Assembly (NCBI GenBank): GCA_031277215.1
Contig: JAITMR010000056.1
Coordinates: 1-40,083, forward strand
Length of the DNA stretch: 40,083 nucleotides
Direction of reading: 5' to 3'
DNA from: Burkholderiales bacterium
GTDB lineage: Bacteria > Pseudomonadota > Gammaproteobacteria > Burkholderiales > Casimicrobiaceae
Position numbers and translations under genes: made by a program. Below, piece by piece: positions 8,764 through 18,850 of the stretch; position 1 is the stretch's first letter; each line of letters begins with the position of its first letter. The notes beneath the pieces were generated by a model. That model saw nothing but the letters and a program-made list of their open reading frames with translations, was not told where the DNA came from and did no database searches.

Positions 8764-9678
8764 CTAAATTATCGCTATCCCCGCCAGAATGCCGGCTAGC
8801 ACAAACAAGCCGCCGTACAGTGCTTCAAGCCGAACGGTACGCAACAGGACGTCATTGAACGCCAGGCCGGAAGGAGTGGTGTTGAACGCTTGCCAGGTGC
8901 GCCAAGCGAATGGCAGCGCCAGCATCGGCAGCAAAAACCAGGGTGAAAAGGCAGTGAGGGTGCCGAGCAGTATGAACGGAAGAAAGATCATCGCCGCGTA
9001 GCAAAGCCGTGCGCCGGACAGTCCCAGCGCGACTGGCAACGTTCGGCGTCCGGTGTTTATGTCGTGCTCGATGTCGCGATAATTGTTGACCAGCAAGACT
9101 GCGGCGGCCAGCAAACCAATCGCGCAAGCGACTGGCCAAGCGTACCACGGAAGACTGTGCGTCAGCAGATAGACGGTGCCGTTAACGGCAACTAGCCCGA
9201 AAAACACGAAAACGGCGATTTCTCCCCAAGGTGTGAACGCGATGGGTCGAATGCCCGCCATGTAAAGAATCGCGGCGATAATCGACAGAACGCCCAACGC
9301 CAGAATAATCCAGCCGTGCCAGATAACCAGCGGCAAGCCCAGCAATACGGTGATGCCGACACAGATCACCAGCGCAACGCGAATCTGGCGGGCGGTCAGC
9401 CAGCCGCTTTGTGTGGCGCGTGGGAAGCCTATGCGTGCGCCGGTTTCGGCGCCGCGGTCGGTGTAGCCGACATCGTTTTGAAGGTTGGTAATCATCTGGA
9501 TCATGATCGCGCACAACAATGCCAGAATCAGCGTCGGCCAGTGCAGCGTGTGCTGGAATGCGAATACCAGCGCAGCGGCAACCGCGACCGGAACGGCGGT
9601 GAGCCAGAGTGTGTGAGGCCGTATGGCGATTTTCCAAGCAGCGAGGGAACCGGGGGTGATGGTTTTGGTGGACGACAT
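8764..9678 (-). CDS. menA: 1,4-dihydroxy-2-naphthoate polyprenyltransferase (UbiA superfamily)
   Basis: Integral membrane prenyltransferase that attaches the polyprenyl tail to dihydroxynaphthoate in menaquinone synthesis. The 304-residue protein has about eight or nine hydrophobic helices and both conserved loops: the first around NDVGYTDRGAETGAR and the second NNYRDIEHDINTGRRTL, which match the MenA pattern (NxxxD / NxxRDxxxDxxxGKRTL) better than UbiA. The frame extends 47 codons further upstream, but that part is arginine-rich, overlaps the lipoprotein gene and has no membrane character; the MSSTKTIT start, 5 bases after the upstream gene's stop, is preferred. A menaquinone would fit low-oxygen respiration. 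No other men genes are in view, so a different aromatic substrate remains possible. Confidence 0.85.
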   Translation of the reverse strand: MSSTKTITPGSLAAWKIAIRPHTLWLTAVPVAVAAALVFAFQHTLHWPTLILALLCAIMIQMITNLQNDVGYTDRGAETGARIGFPRATQSGWLTARQIRVALVICVGITVLLGLPLVIWHGWIILALGVLSIIAAILYMAGIRPIAFTPWGEIAVFVFFGLVAVNGTVYLLTHSLPWYAWPVACAIGLLAAAVLLVNNYRDIEHDINTGRRTLPVALGLSGARLCYAAMIFLPFILLGTLTAFSPWFLLPMLALPFAWRTWQAFNTTPSGLAFNDVLLRTVRLEALYGGLFVLAGILAGIAII

Positions 9679-9683
9679 AAAGC

Positions 9684-10175
9684 TCACGGTTGAGCCGGCG
9701 TAAACACCATTTCGCCGCCGGAGCGCAGTTGCAGCGTCAGCGTTCTGCCGTCGATCCGATAACGATCCACCGCATGCAGACCATTGAGGAAATCGCGGTC
9801 GAGAGAACCGGCGGGGCACAGCATTTTGGTCATCGCGATCAGGTCAAGAGTCAAGAGATCGTCCTGAATGCGATAAACCGTGCCACCGCGGTTGCAGTCG
9901 GCAGCAATAGACAGACGGTTTTCCTCTTGGAAAATCAGCGTATAGTGCGCCGGGGCGACAGGCGCAAGCTGGGTGCCGCTCTGCCGGGTATATTGCCATG
10001 TCCACACGGTTTTGTGGAGCGGCAACGCTACCGGGGGTGGGGCGAGCGCGGCACTGGTTATACTGTCAGCTTGTGAGGGCGTGAGGGCGGAGGCGGGCGC
10101 TTTTTCGGTGGCGGCCGGAGCGCAGGCCGTCAACAAAATCGCCAGCATGGCAGCAAAAAACGGAAAAGTCTTCAT
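9684..10175 (-). CDS. META-domain lipoprotein (HslJ-like)
   Basis: 163 residues. A lipoprotein signal ends in LLTAC with the lipidated cysteine at residue 18. A proline/alanine-rich linker leads to a META/HslJ-type domain from about residue 55 (VWTWQYTRQSGTQLAP ... YTLIFQEENRLSIAADCNRG ... LTLDLIAMTKMLCP ... FLNGLHAVDRYRIDG), including the paired cysteines typical of the family. These small beta-rich envelope proteins are linked in E. coli (HslJ) to novobiocin resistance and heat shock. It is 5 bases upstream of menA on the same strand, so the two are probably one operon, though no functional link is known. Confidence 0.85.
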   Translation of the reverse strand: MKTFPFFAAMLAILLTACAPAATEKAPASALTPSQADSITSAALAPPPVALPLHKTVWTWQYTRQSGTQLAPVAPAHYTLIFQEENRLSIAADCNRGGTVYRIQDDLLTLDLIAMTKMLCPAGSLDRDFLNGLHAVDRYRIDGRTLTLQLRSGGEMVFTPAQP

Positions 10176-10311
10176 GACAAACCTGCCAAAAAAGATTAAA
10201 TTATCGCATGTTGAGCGATACTGTGTTTTCGACAGCGTGTTTTGTTAACATATCCTCAATAATTCATGCTACAAAAGGTTCTGCTTCGTTAATGAGTAAG
10301 CGAAAGGCATT

Positions 10312-11142
10312 ATGTCTGGAAAACGGCGCACTGTCCTGAAAATGCTGGCGGCGGGCGGGGTATGGATGACTGCCGCGTCATCGGGTATTGCCCGGGCGCA
10401 AAGCAGGAGAGCGCCCGCAAGCGAGGAGAAGAAAATCGAGCTGCCGACGATTGCCGCTTCTTCGGATTTGCAGCCGCTGCTTACGGAAATCGTCGGTGGT
10501 TTCGAGGCCGAAACGCAGATGAAACTGCGAATCGCTCTGGGTACCGCACGCTCTTTTTATTCGCAAATTTTGGAAGGGGCGCCGTTCGAGATGTTTTTGT
10601 CGTCCGATGAAACACTTGTTACGCAGTTGCTCGATGCCGAAAGAACCGAAGGGCGTGGCGATGTCTATGCGATAGGACGGCTGGCGTTTTATGTTCCTTC
10701 CGAGTCACCGTTAAAAGCCGATAATTTTTTGGGGGATATACGTTCGGCATTGCGCGACGGTCGTTTGCAGCGTTTTGCCATCGCCGATCCTGAAGTCGAT
10801 CCCTATGGCCGTCTGGCGGAGGAAGCGTTGCGCCGCAAACTGGTGTGGGAAGAAATACAGCCGCTGCTGGCGATCGGCAGCGATGTGACGCACGCGGCGC
10901 AAATCGCCATCAGCGGCGCGGTGCAGGGGGCGCTTGTCGCTTACTCACAGGCCGGTCAGTTGATGGTGGCGCGAGGCGGAAAATGCTCATTGGTATCGGA
11001 CACGCTGTGCGCCCATTTAAGGGAGCGGATGGTGTTGCTCAAAAATGCCAGCGATATCACGCGTCGGTTTTATCGATACATGCTGAGCGATAGGGTCAAA
11101 ACAACCCTGAAGCGTTATGGTTTTCTGATTCCTGCCGCTTGA
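10312..11142 (+). CDS. ModA-like periplasmic substrate-binding protein
   Basis: 276 residues. The N terminus carries a twin-arginine-like signal (KRRTVLKML, then a hydrophobic stretch, cleavage near ARA|Q). The mature part resembles molybdate/tungstate-binding ModA: IAASSDLQPLLTEIVGGFE with the oxyanion-binding serines, ALGTARSFYSQILEGAPFE, then MFLSSDE, and YAIGRLAFYV. It is transcribed divergently from the META lipoprotein and its stop lies 6 bases from that of the converging phosphoribosyltransferase. No permease or ATPase gene is beside it, so it is an orphan; it may serve a transporter elsewhere or bind a different ligand. The family assignment is good; the ligand is uncertain. Confidence 0.82.
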   Translation: MSGKRRTVLKMLAAGGVWMTAASSGIARAQSRRAPASEEKKIELPTIAASSDLQPLLTEIVGGFEAETQMKLRIALGTARSFYSQILEGAPFEMFLSSDETLVTQLLDAERTEGRGDVYAIGRLAFYVPSESPLKADNFLGDIRSALRDGRLQRFAIADPEVDPYGRLAEEALRRKLVWEEIQPLLAIGSDVTHAAQIAISGAVQGALVAYSQAGQLMVARGGKCSLVSDTLCAHLRERMVLLKNASDITRRFYRYMLSDRVKTTLKRYGFLIPAA

Positions 11143-11148
11143 TAGGAT

Positions 11149-11664
11149 TCATTTTTCCTGCTGACGGTTGCTGATGTCGTTGACCTGCATCTGATCGTAA
11201 ATTTCAAAAGGCTGGCAAATCCACGGGCTGTCTGGCAGGTAGTCGATCCAGTAATCGGGTTTGAAGATTGAGCAGGCTTTCCACCACAGCACGGCGGTTT
11301 TGATTTCTTTGATGTCGGGGTAGCGCTGCGGCAACGCTTCGACGATTTTCTTCAGCGTGATTCCCGAATCGGCCATGTCATCAACGAGCAGGATGCGCTC
11401 GCCTATCTTGGGCGATATCATCGTAATGTGTTCGGCAATAATTAATTCGCCACGCACCGTGCCGTCACCGGCGTTGTATGAGTGCGCGGAAAGAATGGCC
11501 AGCGGCATCTCGTAGATGCGCGACAAGACGTCGCCGATACGTAAACCGCCACGCGCGATGCAAACAATTTGATCGAAGAACCAGCCCGACTCATGCACTT
11601 TCAGCGCGAGTTGCTCGATCAGTGCGTGGTATTGCGCCCAAGTGATGTGGAGTTTTTCTGCCAT
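11149..11664 (-). CDS. Phosphoribosyltransferase-domain protein
   Basis: 171 residues with a type I phosphoribosyltransferase fold. The PRPP-binding signature is ILLVDDMADSGITL, and an earlier IVCIARGGLRIGDVL loop fits the family. A phosphoribosyltransferase of this size next to purA is common in betaproteobacteria and is often called a hypoxanthine or xanthine phosphoribosyltransferase, which would fit purine salvage beside AMP synthesis; the base specificity cannot be read here. The frame extends 58 codons further upstream, but that part is translated from a repeat-rich intergenic stretch, so the MAEKLHITW start is used. Confidence 0.88.
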   Translation of the reverse strand: MAEKLHITWAQYHALIEQLALKVHESGWFFDQIVCIARGGLRIGDVLSRIYEMPLAILSAHSYNAGDGTVRGELIIAEHITMISPKIGERILLVDDMADSGITLKKIVEALPQRYPDIKEIKTAVLWWKACSIFKPDYWIDYLPDSPWICQPFEIYDQMQVNDISNRQQEK

Positions 11665-11760
11665 GATGTGTCTTTGTTTTGTTGCCTGGCGGCGCGTGAG
11701 AAACAAACCCCCGTCCGCCCCCGACCAAAAACATTTCGGGGGCAGGCTCTTCGGCGGCCA

Positions 11761-11784
11761 CCCCCTTTGGAAAGGGGGCTTTTT
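11761..11784. repeat. Perfect hairpin with T tract between purA and the phosphoribosyltransferase gene
   Basis: CCCCCTTT-GG-AAAGGGGG followed by CTTTTT. By shape it is an intrinsic terminator reading rightward, but both flanking genes run leftward, so on their transcript the T tract is on the wrong side. It sits in a 188-base gap with further short inverted sequences and probably belongs to a dispersed repeat. Confidence 0.5.
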
Positions 11785-11852
11785 CTTCGCGGCTTCGCGC
11801 AAGGCCGAATGTTGCGGTTCGCTGCGCTCGTCAGCCACCTACAGGGAGGATT

Positions 11853-13163
<1,311 letters not shown>

Positions 13164-13197
13164 TTAAAAGCGATCAAGCAAAAGTTTTATTGTGCAG

Positions 13198-13221
13198 AAA
13201 AAGTGCGCCTCTTTTCGGCGC
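13198..13221 (-). terminator. Intrinsic terminator after the hfl/DUF2065 operon
   Basis: Read leftward: stem GCGCC, loop GAAAAGA, stem GGCGC, then AC and five Ts. It lies downstream of the DUF2065 gene and before purA, so it would end the hfl transcript. Confidence 0.7.
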
Positions 13222-13296
13222 GACCTATGTTACGGTGAAACGATAACACCATTTGCGGCAAGACGATACGGCGGGGTACAGGAAGCCACGGGATCG

Positions 13297-13479
13297 TCAT
13301 TGGAATATGAACCACATTAACAAACCGGCCACAATCGAGATCAGTCCGATAAAGCGTAACTGGCCGTCCGAGAAGTCGATGATCTTGCGAAAAATCTCGC
13401 GCCATTGCGCGGGCATCAAGAAGGGCAGCAGCCCTTCCAGAATGCACAGCAACGCAATCGCCAGCCCCAACGTTTTCAT
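13297..13479 (-). CDS. DUF2065 (YjeT-like) small membrane protein
   Basis: 60 residues, two hydrophobic segments around a short loop: residues 4-21 (LGLAIALLCILEGLLPFL) and 41-59. The spacing LEGLLPFL..P..WR and the QLRFIGLISIVAGLL segment are characteristic of DUF2065. E. coli yjeT occupies the same place between hflC and purA. Function unknown. It lies 29 bases downstream of hflC on the same strand and is followed by an intrinsic terminator, so it is probably the last gene of the hfq-hflXKC unit. Confidence 0.88.
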   Translation of the reverse strand: MKTLGLAIALLCILEGLLPFLMPAQWREIFRKIIDFSDGQLRFIGLISIVAGLLMWFIFQ

Positions 13480-13508
13480 GGTTTGCTAAGACCCGCGGTC
13501 ACCCGCGA

Positions 13509-14384
13509 TCAGGGCTTGCCGCTTCTATAACGTTTGAAGTAACGGAAGAAATCCGAAGAAGGATCGAGGACGAGTGCATCGTTCCTGCCTTGGAAGGTTT
13601 CCTTGTAGGCTTCCAGGCTACGGTAAAAATTGTAGAACTCGGCGTCGGCGTTGTAGGCTCTGGCATAAATGGCCGTTGCTTCGGCGTCGCCCTTGCCCTT
13701 GATCGTTTGCGCTTCCTTGTAGGCCTCGGCAACGATGATTTGCCGTTCCCGATCGGCTTCCGCCTGAATTTTTTCCTTCTCGGCGGCGCCGGTCGAACGC
13801 AATTCGTTGGCGACGCGCAACCGTTCCGCCTGCATCCGGTCATAGACCGAATTGGTGACTTCAGCCGGAAAATCGACACGCCGCAACCGCACATCGACGA
13901 TTTCAACGCCGATCAAGCTGGCATCGGCACTGGCTTTTTGCCGGGTCGCAGCGGTGATCTTGTCACGCTCCAGCGAAATCACGTCGCGGATGGAACGCAA
14001 GTTGATTTCCTGTTGCAGGATTTTCCGCACGTTTTGTTCCAAGCGCTGTTTTGCTCTTCCTTCATCGCCGGAAACACTGCGGTAATACTGGCTGACATCG
14101 GTGATACGCCACAGAACGACGAAATCAATCAGTAGCGGTTTTTTCTCCGCGGTCATGATGTTGTCGGCGTTGGCGCTGGTCAGCGTCATGTTACGTTTGT
14201 CGTAAAAACGGATGTTCTGAATCAACGGCCACTTGATGGCGATGCCGGGTTCGGTTCTGGCGCTGATAATCTCGCCGAACTGGAATTTGATCGCGTACTG
14301 GCGCTGATCGACGGTATAGACGACCTGCGAAAAGACCAGAAAGAGGGCGACGAGAACGGCAAGGAAAGTCGAAAGGAATTTCAT
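13509..14384 (-). CDS. hflC: HflC, regulatory subunit of the FtsH-associated HflKC complex
   Basis: 291 residues. One N-terminal transmembrane segment (residues 4-22) is followed by the SPFH/prohibitin domain (VYTVDQRQYAIKFQFGEI, and IVDVRLRRVDFPAEVTNSVY) and a coiled-coil region rich in charged residues (AEKEKIQAEADRERQIIVAE). HflC and HflK form a large periplasm-facing cage around FtsH and modulate proteolysis of membrane proteins. It starts 14 bases after hflK. Length and order are as expected. Confidence 0.96.
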   Translation of the reverse strand: MKFLSTFLAVLVALFLVFSQVVYTVDQRQYAIKFQFGEIISARTEPGIAIKWPLIQNIRFYDKRNMTLTSANADNIMTAEKKPLLIDFVVLWRITDVSQYYRSVSGDEGRAKQRLEQNVRKILQQEINLRSIRDVISLERDKITAATRQKASADASLIGVEIVDVRLRRVDFPAEVTNSVYDRMQAERLRVANELRSTGAAEKEKIQAEADRERQIIVAEAYKEAQTIKGKGDAEATAIYARAYNADAEFYNFYRSLEAYKETFQGRNDALVLDPSSDFFRYFKRYRSGKP

Positions 14385-14398
14385 GGCGGCTCTCCTGA

Positions 14399-15619
14399 TT
14401 AACGGTTACGCAGCAAATCGCGGTTATTGCGATTGGCGGTTTCGGAAGGGGATGACGATTTATCTTCGACAAGCGCCGTCGTCGGTCGATTGACTGTCGA
14501 GGGCAAATTCGGCAGCGCCGCCGCCGATTGTTGCAGCAGTTGATCCAACGGCATATAAAGCAGGTTGTTGCTGTTTTGCTGATCAATCACGATCTTGCTG
14601 CTGCTCGTCATCACCGACTGCATCGTGTCGAGGTACAGGCGGGTGCGCGTTACTTCCGGCGCTTTTTTGTATTCGGCAAGCTGTTGTGAGAACCGTTGCG
14701 CGTCACCTTCGGCACGCTGCACGACTTCAGCCGCATAGCCGATGGCCTCTTCGCGCAAGCGCGAGGCGACACCCTGGGCGCGCGGCACGACGTTATTGGC
14801 GTAGGCTTCGCCTTCGTTCTTCATCCGGTCACGATCCTGACCGGCTTTAACGGCGTCGGCAAACGCGGCTTGCACACGATCCGGCGGCTGAATGCTCTGC
14901 GGCATCACTTGCTGGACGTTGACGCCGGTCGCGTACTCGTCAAGCATGTGCTGCATCAAGTCTTTTGTTTGCAAGGCAATTTGCTCACGGTTAACGTACA
15001 GCGCGTCATCCATTTTGTTTTTGCCGACAATTTCACGGATCGCGGTTTCGGCAACAAAACCGACGATCAAGTCCGGGTCGCGGTTTTTGAAAACAAAATC
15101 TTCGGCGCTGTGCAGGTTGTACTGAACGGCGAACAGAATATCGATGATGTTTTCGTCGTCGGTCAGCATCGTCGCTTCGCGGTCGATCCGGTTTGCAACA
15201 TCGCTTCGGTAGCCGATGGTGATGGCTCGCACCTCTGTGTATTTCACGACTTCGGCGCGCTCGATCGGGAACGGCAAATGCCATTGCAGACCGGGCTGGC
15301 GCGTTTCGACGTGTTTGCCAAAACGGGTGACAACGCCACGGCTACCTTCGTCAACGATATAAAAGCCGCTCGCCAGCCATAAGGCAGCGACGAGAATTGC
15401 GAGCCATACGCCACTGCCGCCGGGCAACGGGAAAGGCATCTGCGGCGGGCGGTCGCCGGACGGAGGCCGCTGGCTTCCATTGCCCTTGCCGCCAAACATC
15501 TCGTTCAGGCGTTTGTTGACGTTTTGCCAAATGGCATCAAGATCGGGCGGGCCGTCCTGGTTCGGTGGTGGACGACGGTCATCGTCTCGTTTTCCCCATT
15601 GTGGATCGTTGAAAGACAT
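14399..15619 (-). CDS. hflK: HflK, regulatory subunit of the HflKC complex
   Basis: 406 residues. The cytoplasmic N terminus is typical of HflK: DPQWGKR, then a proline/glycine-rich tract ending in FGGKGNG. A single transmembrane segment (about residues 80-98) leads into an SPFH domain (FYIVDEGSRGVVTRFGKHV, AVQYNLHSAEDFVF) and a coiled coil (REEAIGYAAEVVQRAEGDAQ). The tail is serine/asparagine-rich. Partner of HflC, encoded immediately downstream. It starts 32 bases after hflX. Confidence 0.96.
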   Translation of the reverse strand: MSFNDPQWGKRDDDRRPPPNQDGPPDLDAIWQNVNKRLNEMFGGKGNGSQRPPSGDRPPQMPFPLPGGSGVWLAILVAALWLASGFYIVDEGSRGVVTRFGKHVETRQPGLQWHLPFPIERAEVVKYTEVRAITIGYRSDVANRIDREATMLTDDENIIDILFAVQYNLHSAEDFVFKNRDPDLIVGFVAETAIREIVGKNKMDDALYVNREQIALQTKDLMQHMLDEYATGVNVQQVMPQSIQPPDRVQAAFADAVKAGQDRDRMKNEGEAYANNVVPRAQGVASRLREEAIGYAAEVVQRAEGDAQRFSQQLAEYKKAPEVTRTRLYLDTMQSVMTSSSKIVIDQQNSNNLLYMPLDQLLQQSAAALPNLPSTVNRPTTALVEDKSSSPSETANRNNRDLLRNR

Positions 15620-15651
15620 AACAGTGGCTTGGTATCGAAAAGAATGAAAAC

Positions 15652-16827
15652 TCAGTTAGAAAAACCCGGGGGCACAGAAAGATACTGTGCCTCGGCTTCT
15701 TCGCGGAATGGCTCCGGCCCCCCGTCGGACAAACCCGTCGCCGGAAAAATCTCTGCCAGCGCGAGCCGCAAATCGGAGCATCCTTCTCCGGTCAATGCGC
15801 TCAGGCGAACCGTTTGAATTTTACCATAGCCATCGCGCTCGATTCCGGGCGACAGTGCCGCTTGGTCGATTTTGTTCAGAATGCGAAGCTGCGGACGCTC
15901 ACCGGCGCCGATTTCGTCGAGCACCTGATTGACCGCGTCGATCTGTTCGTCGCGTTGCGGATTCGAAGCGTCAATCACATGCAGGAGCAAGTCGGCCTCC
16001 GCCGCTTCCGACAGCGTAGCGCGGAAGGCGACGACGAGATCATGCGGCAAATCGCGGATAAAGCCGACGGTATCGGACAGCACGATTTTTTGCGCTCCCT
16101 GGATCGGCAGGCGGCGCAAAGTGGTGTCCAGTGTGGCAAACAGTTGGTCGGCAGCATGTAGTTGCTCGCGCGTCAACTGATTAAAGAGGGTGGACTTCCC
16201 GGCGTTGGTATAACCGACCAGCGCGACGGTTCGCACCCGTGCCCGTGCGCGGGTACGGCTTTGCGTTTGTCGGGTGCGGGTAAGTTTGGCAAGTTGCGCG
16301 TTCAATCGCTTGATGCGCTGGGTAATCAATCGACGGTCAACTTCAAGCTGTGTTTCGCCCGGGCCACCGCGCAGGCCGATGCCGCCTTTTTGCCGTTCGA
16401 GGTGAGTCCAACCGCCGACCAGACGGGTTGATAGATGCTTCAGTTGCGCCAGTTCAACTTGCAGCTTGCCCTCGGCGCTGCGTGCGCGTTGCGCGAAAAT
16501 GTCGAGAATCAGGCCGACGCGATCGAGGACGCGGCATTGCAGCGCTTGTTCGAGGTTGCGCTGCTGGACGCCGGTGAGCGGATGATCAAAAAGAACCAGA
16601 TCGGCTTCGGTGAAGCGGCATTGTTCGGCGATCTCGTCCACCTTGCCGCGACCGGCAAAAAACGCCGGATCCGGTTTGGCGCGGCGTCCTGAGATCGTGC
16701 CGAGCACCGTAGCGCCCGCCGAGACGGTCAATTCTTTCAACTCATCAAGGCGCAACTCGGTCTGTCCCTCACCGAAGTCGATACGAACCAATAGCGCACG
16801 GGTGCCGGAAGCAGGGCGGTCAAACAT
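15652..16827 (-). CDS. hflX: GTPase HflX
   Basis: 391 residues. Ribosome-associated GTPase that splits stalled 70S ribosomes under stress. An N-terminal domain carries GRRAKPDPAFFAGRGKVDEI and the helical hairpin with GPGETQLEVDRR. The G domain follows: G1 GYTNAGKS, G3 DTVGFIRDLP, G4 NKID, then SALTGEG. A longer frame adds 17 codons with no family similarity, so MFDRPASGTRAL is taken as the start. It sits between hfq and hflK in the conserved order. Confidence 0.96.
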   Translation of the reverse strand: MFDRPASGTRALLVRIDFGEGQTELRLDELKELTVSAGATVLGTISGRRAKPDPAFFAGRGKVDEIAEQCRFTEADLVLFDHPLTGVQQRNLEQALQCRVLDRVGLILDIFAQRARSAEGKLQVELAQLKHLSTRLVGGWTHLERQKGGIGLRGGPGETQLEVDRRLITQRIKRLNAQLAKLTRTRQTQSRTRARARVRTVALVGYTNAGKSTLFNQLTREQLHAADQLFATLDTTLRRLPIQGAQKIVLSDTVGFIRDLPHDLVVAFRATLSEAAEADLLLHVIDASNPQRDEQIDAVNQVLDEIGAGERPQLRILNKIDQAALSPGIERDGYGKIQTVRLSALTGEGCSDLRLALAEIFPATGLSDGGPEPFREEAEAQYLSVPPGFSN

Positions 16828-16926
16828 AAAGAACAGTGCGCAGAGTACGTGGAGCCACTTGTTGGGACAACGCCGCAACAGCGAAAAGGGAAGGAGGGGG
16901 AAGCGTAAAAATAGGGACGATTATGC

Positions 16927-16962
16927 GGGGCGGCTTGGTGCAGTTTGCTGTCTTGCCGCCCC
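16927..16962 (-). terminator. Hairpin between hfq and hflX
   Basis: Eight-base stem GGGGCGGC / GCCGCCCC with a 20-base loop, beginning 8 bases after the hfq stop. A T run occurs only about 15 bases further on, so this is at best a weak or partial terminator, or a processing/stability site that would lower hflX expression relative to hfq. Confidence 0.4.
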
Positions 16963-16970
16963 GGAACAGG

Positions 16971-17243
16971 TTACATTTCTTCGTCGTCAACGTCAGGCGT
17001 TTCCTGCGTAGTGGCGGGAGCGCTGTGCAGCATGCTTATGGCACGAGCCGGAACGACCGTCGAAATGGCGTGCTTGTACACCATTTGGGTGACGGTATTT
17101 TTCAGCAACACCACGTATTGATCGAAGGATTCGATTTGCCCCTGCAACTTGATACCGTTGACAAGATAAATCGAAACCTGCACATGTTCCTTGCGCAACG
17201 CATTGAGGAACGGGTCTTGTAGCATTTGCCCTTTATTGCTCAT
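16971..17243 (-). CDS. hfq: RNA chaperone Hfq
   Basis: 90 residues. Hexameric Sm-like protein that pairs small RNAs with mRNAs. The Sm1 region ([37 protein letters not shown]) and the Sm2 motif (YKHAIST) are intact, including the distal/proximal-face residues Q8-like, F42-like and the KH pair. The C-terminal tail is short and ends acidic (DVDDEEM). A frame starting 10 codons upstream is less likely because MSNKGQ is the standard start. Confidence 0.98.
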   Translation of the reverse strand: MSNKGQMLQDPFLNALRKEHVQVSIYLVNGIKLQGQIESFDQYVVLLKNTVTQMVYKHAISTVVPARAISMLHSAPATTQETPDVDDEEM

Positions 17244-17390
17244 AAAAAAACTCCCGCAAAAAAATAAATCCATAAAACCGGCGCCACCAAACCAGCACCA
17301 TCTCCGGCGTCAAAATAACACAAGGGGACATCTTTTGGACGACGCGCAAACGCGATCATAACAAGTTCAGGCAGGTCGTGTGGGCTTTTT

Positions 17391-18806
17391 TTAACGTCTC
17401 GATACGACGTAAGGGTTATTCCCGGTCTTGAACTGCACCCTGAGCGGCGTTCCTTCAAGTTGGAACGCTTCGGAGAAAAAGCGTTCCAGGTAACGGACGT
17501 AATTCTGCGGAATGCTGGCCAGCGCCGTGCCGTGGATCACAATGATCGGCGGGTTGGAGCCGCCCTGGTGCGCGTAGCGGAGCTTGGGGCGTCCGCCGCC
17601 AGCGCGAGGGGGTTGTTGGCGCTCGACCGCCTGTTGCAGCAAACGGGTCAAGCGCGGCGTCGGCAGTTTGCGCGTCGCCGCATCGTAGGCGGCGCGAACC
17701 GCCTTCATCAGGGCGGGCAAGCCCTGCGCGTTGAGCGCCGACAAATGCAGATGCCGCGCAAAACTCAAAAAACCGAGCTTGCGGTCGAAATCGCGCTTGA
17801 CCGTTTCGCGCTGGTCGGCAGGAAGCCCATCCCATTTGTTGATGCCGACCACCAAGGCGCGTCCGGCTTCCAGAATGTACGAGGCGATGTGAGCGTCCTG
17901 CTCGGAGACGTTTTGCTGCGCATCGAGCAACAGAATCACCACATTGGCGTCCTCGATGGCCTGCAAGGTTTTGATCACCGAAAATTTCTCGACGCTCTCA
18001 GTGACTTTGCCGCGGCGGCGCACACCGGCGGTGTCAATCAGTTTATAAGGTTGCTCCTGATAGTCGAAATCGAGGTAGATCGAATCGCGCGTCGTTCCCG
18101 GCTGGTCGAAGGCGATGACCCGCTCCTCACCGAGCAGGGCGTTGATCAAAGTTGATTTGCCGACATTAGGACGACCAACAATGGCCACCTTGATCGGTTT
18201 GGCGGGGGCGCTGCCTACAGTCGACGCTTCGTCTGCCGTTGCGTCGGGAGATAAGGGCGGCGTTTCGTTCCAGAGGTCGCCGTCCTCGCTTTCTTCGTCA
18301 TGGGGGTAGGGGACGCCGATGACGTCGAGCGCTTCATCAATCAGTTCGCGGACGCGATCACCGTGCGCCGACGAAATCGGATAAGGTTCGCCCAATGCCA
18401 GCTCGTAGAAATCGCCGGAAGCACGTTCGCGTTGAAGCCCCTCGGCTTTATTGACGGCCAGCAGCACCGGACGACCGCTACGACGCAATTTGTCGGCAAT
18501 AATGTGATCTTGCGCCGCGATGCCTTCGCGGGCATCGACAAGAAAAATCACCAGATCGGCCTCGGCGATTGCTTGCTCGGTTTGCCGCGCCATCTCACGT
18601 AAAATGCCGTCCTTGACGACCGGCTCGAAGCCGCCGGTGTCGATCACCAAAAACGTCCTTCCCCCCCAATGCGCCTGACCGTAATGGCGGTCGCGCGTCA
18701 AACCGGGAAAATCGGCGACCAGCGCCGCCCGCGAGCGGGTCAAGCGATTGAACAGAGTCGATTTGCCGACATTAGGTCGGCCTACAAGGGCGATGGTAGG
18801 CAGCAT
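17391..18806 (-). CDS. der: Ribosome assembly GTPase Der (EngA)
   Basis: 471 residues with two tandem G domains and a C-terminal KH-like domain, needed for 50S maturation. First G domain: [12 protein letters not shown] near residue 8, DTGG, NKAEG (G4). Second: [14 protein letters not shown] near residue 212, [14 protein letters not shown]. The two are joined by an acidic linker containing DEESEDGD. The C terminus has [17 protein letters not shown], a typical basic Der stretch. It lies 44 bases after bamB and 147 bases before hfq. Confidence 0.97.
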   Translation of the reverse strand: MLPTIALVGRPNVGKSTLFNRLTRSRAALVADFPGLTRDRHYGQAHWGGRTFLVIDTGGFEPVVKDGILREMARQTEQAIAEADLVIFLVDAREGIAAQDHIIADKLRRSGRPVLLAVNKAEGLQRERASGDFYELALGEPYPISSAHGDRVRELIDEALDVIGVPYPHDEESEDGDLWNETPPLSPDATADEASTVGSAPAKPIKVAIVGRPNVGKSTLINALLGEERVIAFDQPGTTRDSIYLDFDYQEQPYKLIDTAGVRRRGKVTESVEKFSVIKTLQAIEDANVVILLLDAQQNVSEQDAHIASYILEAGRALVVGINKWDGLPADQRETVKRDFDRKLGFLSFARHLHLSALNAQGLPALMKAVRAAYDAATRKLPTPRLTRLLQQAVERQQPPRAGGGRPKLRYAHQGGSNPPIIVIHGTALASIPQNYVRYLERFFSEAFQLEGTPLRVQFKTGNNPYVVSRR

Positions 18807-18850
18807 GTAGCGTTAACAGGCGGCAGACATTTTCGTTGTTTGTTGCCGGA

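Noticed and set aside
9679..9819. 47-codon extension of MenA
   Set aside because: It overlaps the META lipoprotein gene out of frame and lacks membrane character.
11665..11838. N-terminal extension of the phosphoribosyltransferase frame
   Set aside because: The 58 extra codons come from a repeat and hairpin-containing intergenic stretch; the family start is at MAEKLHITW.
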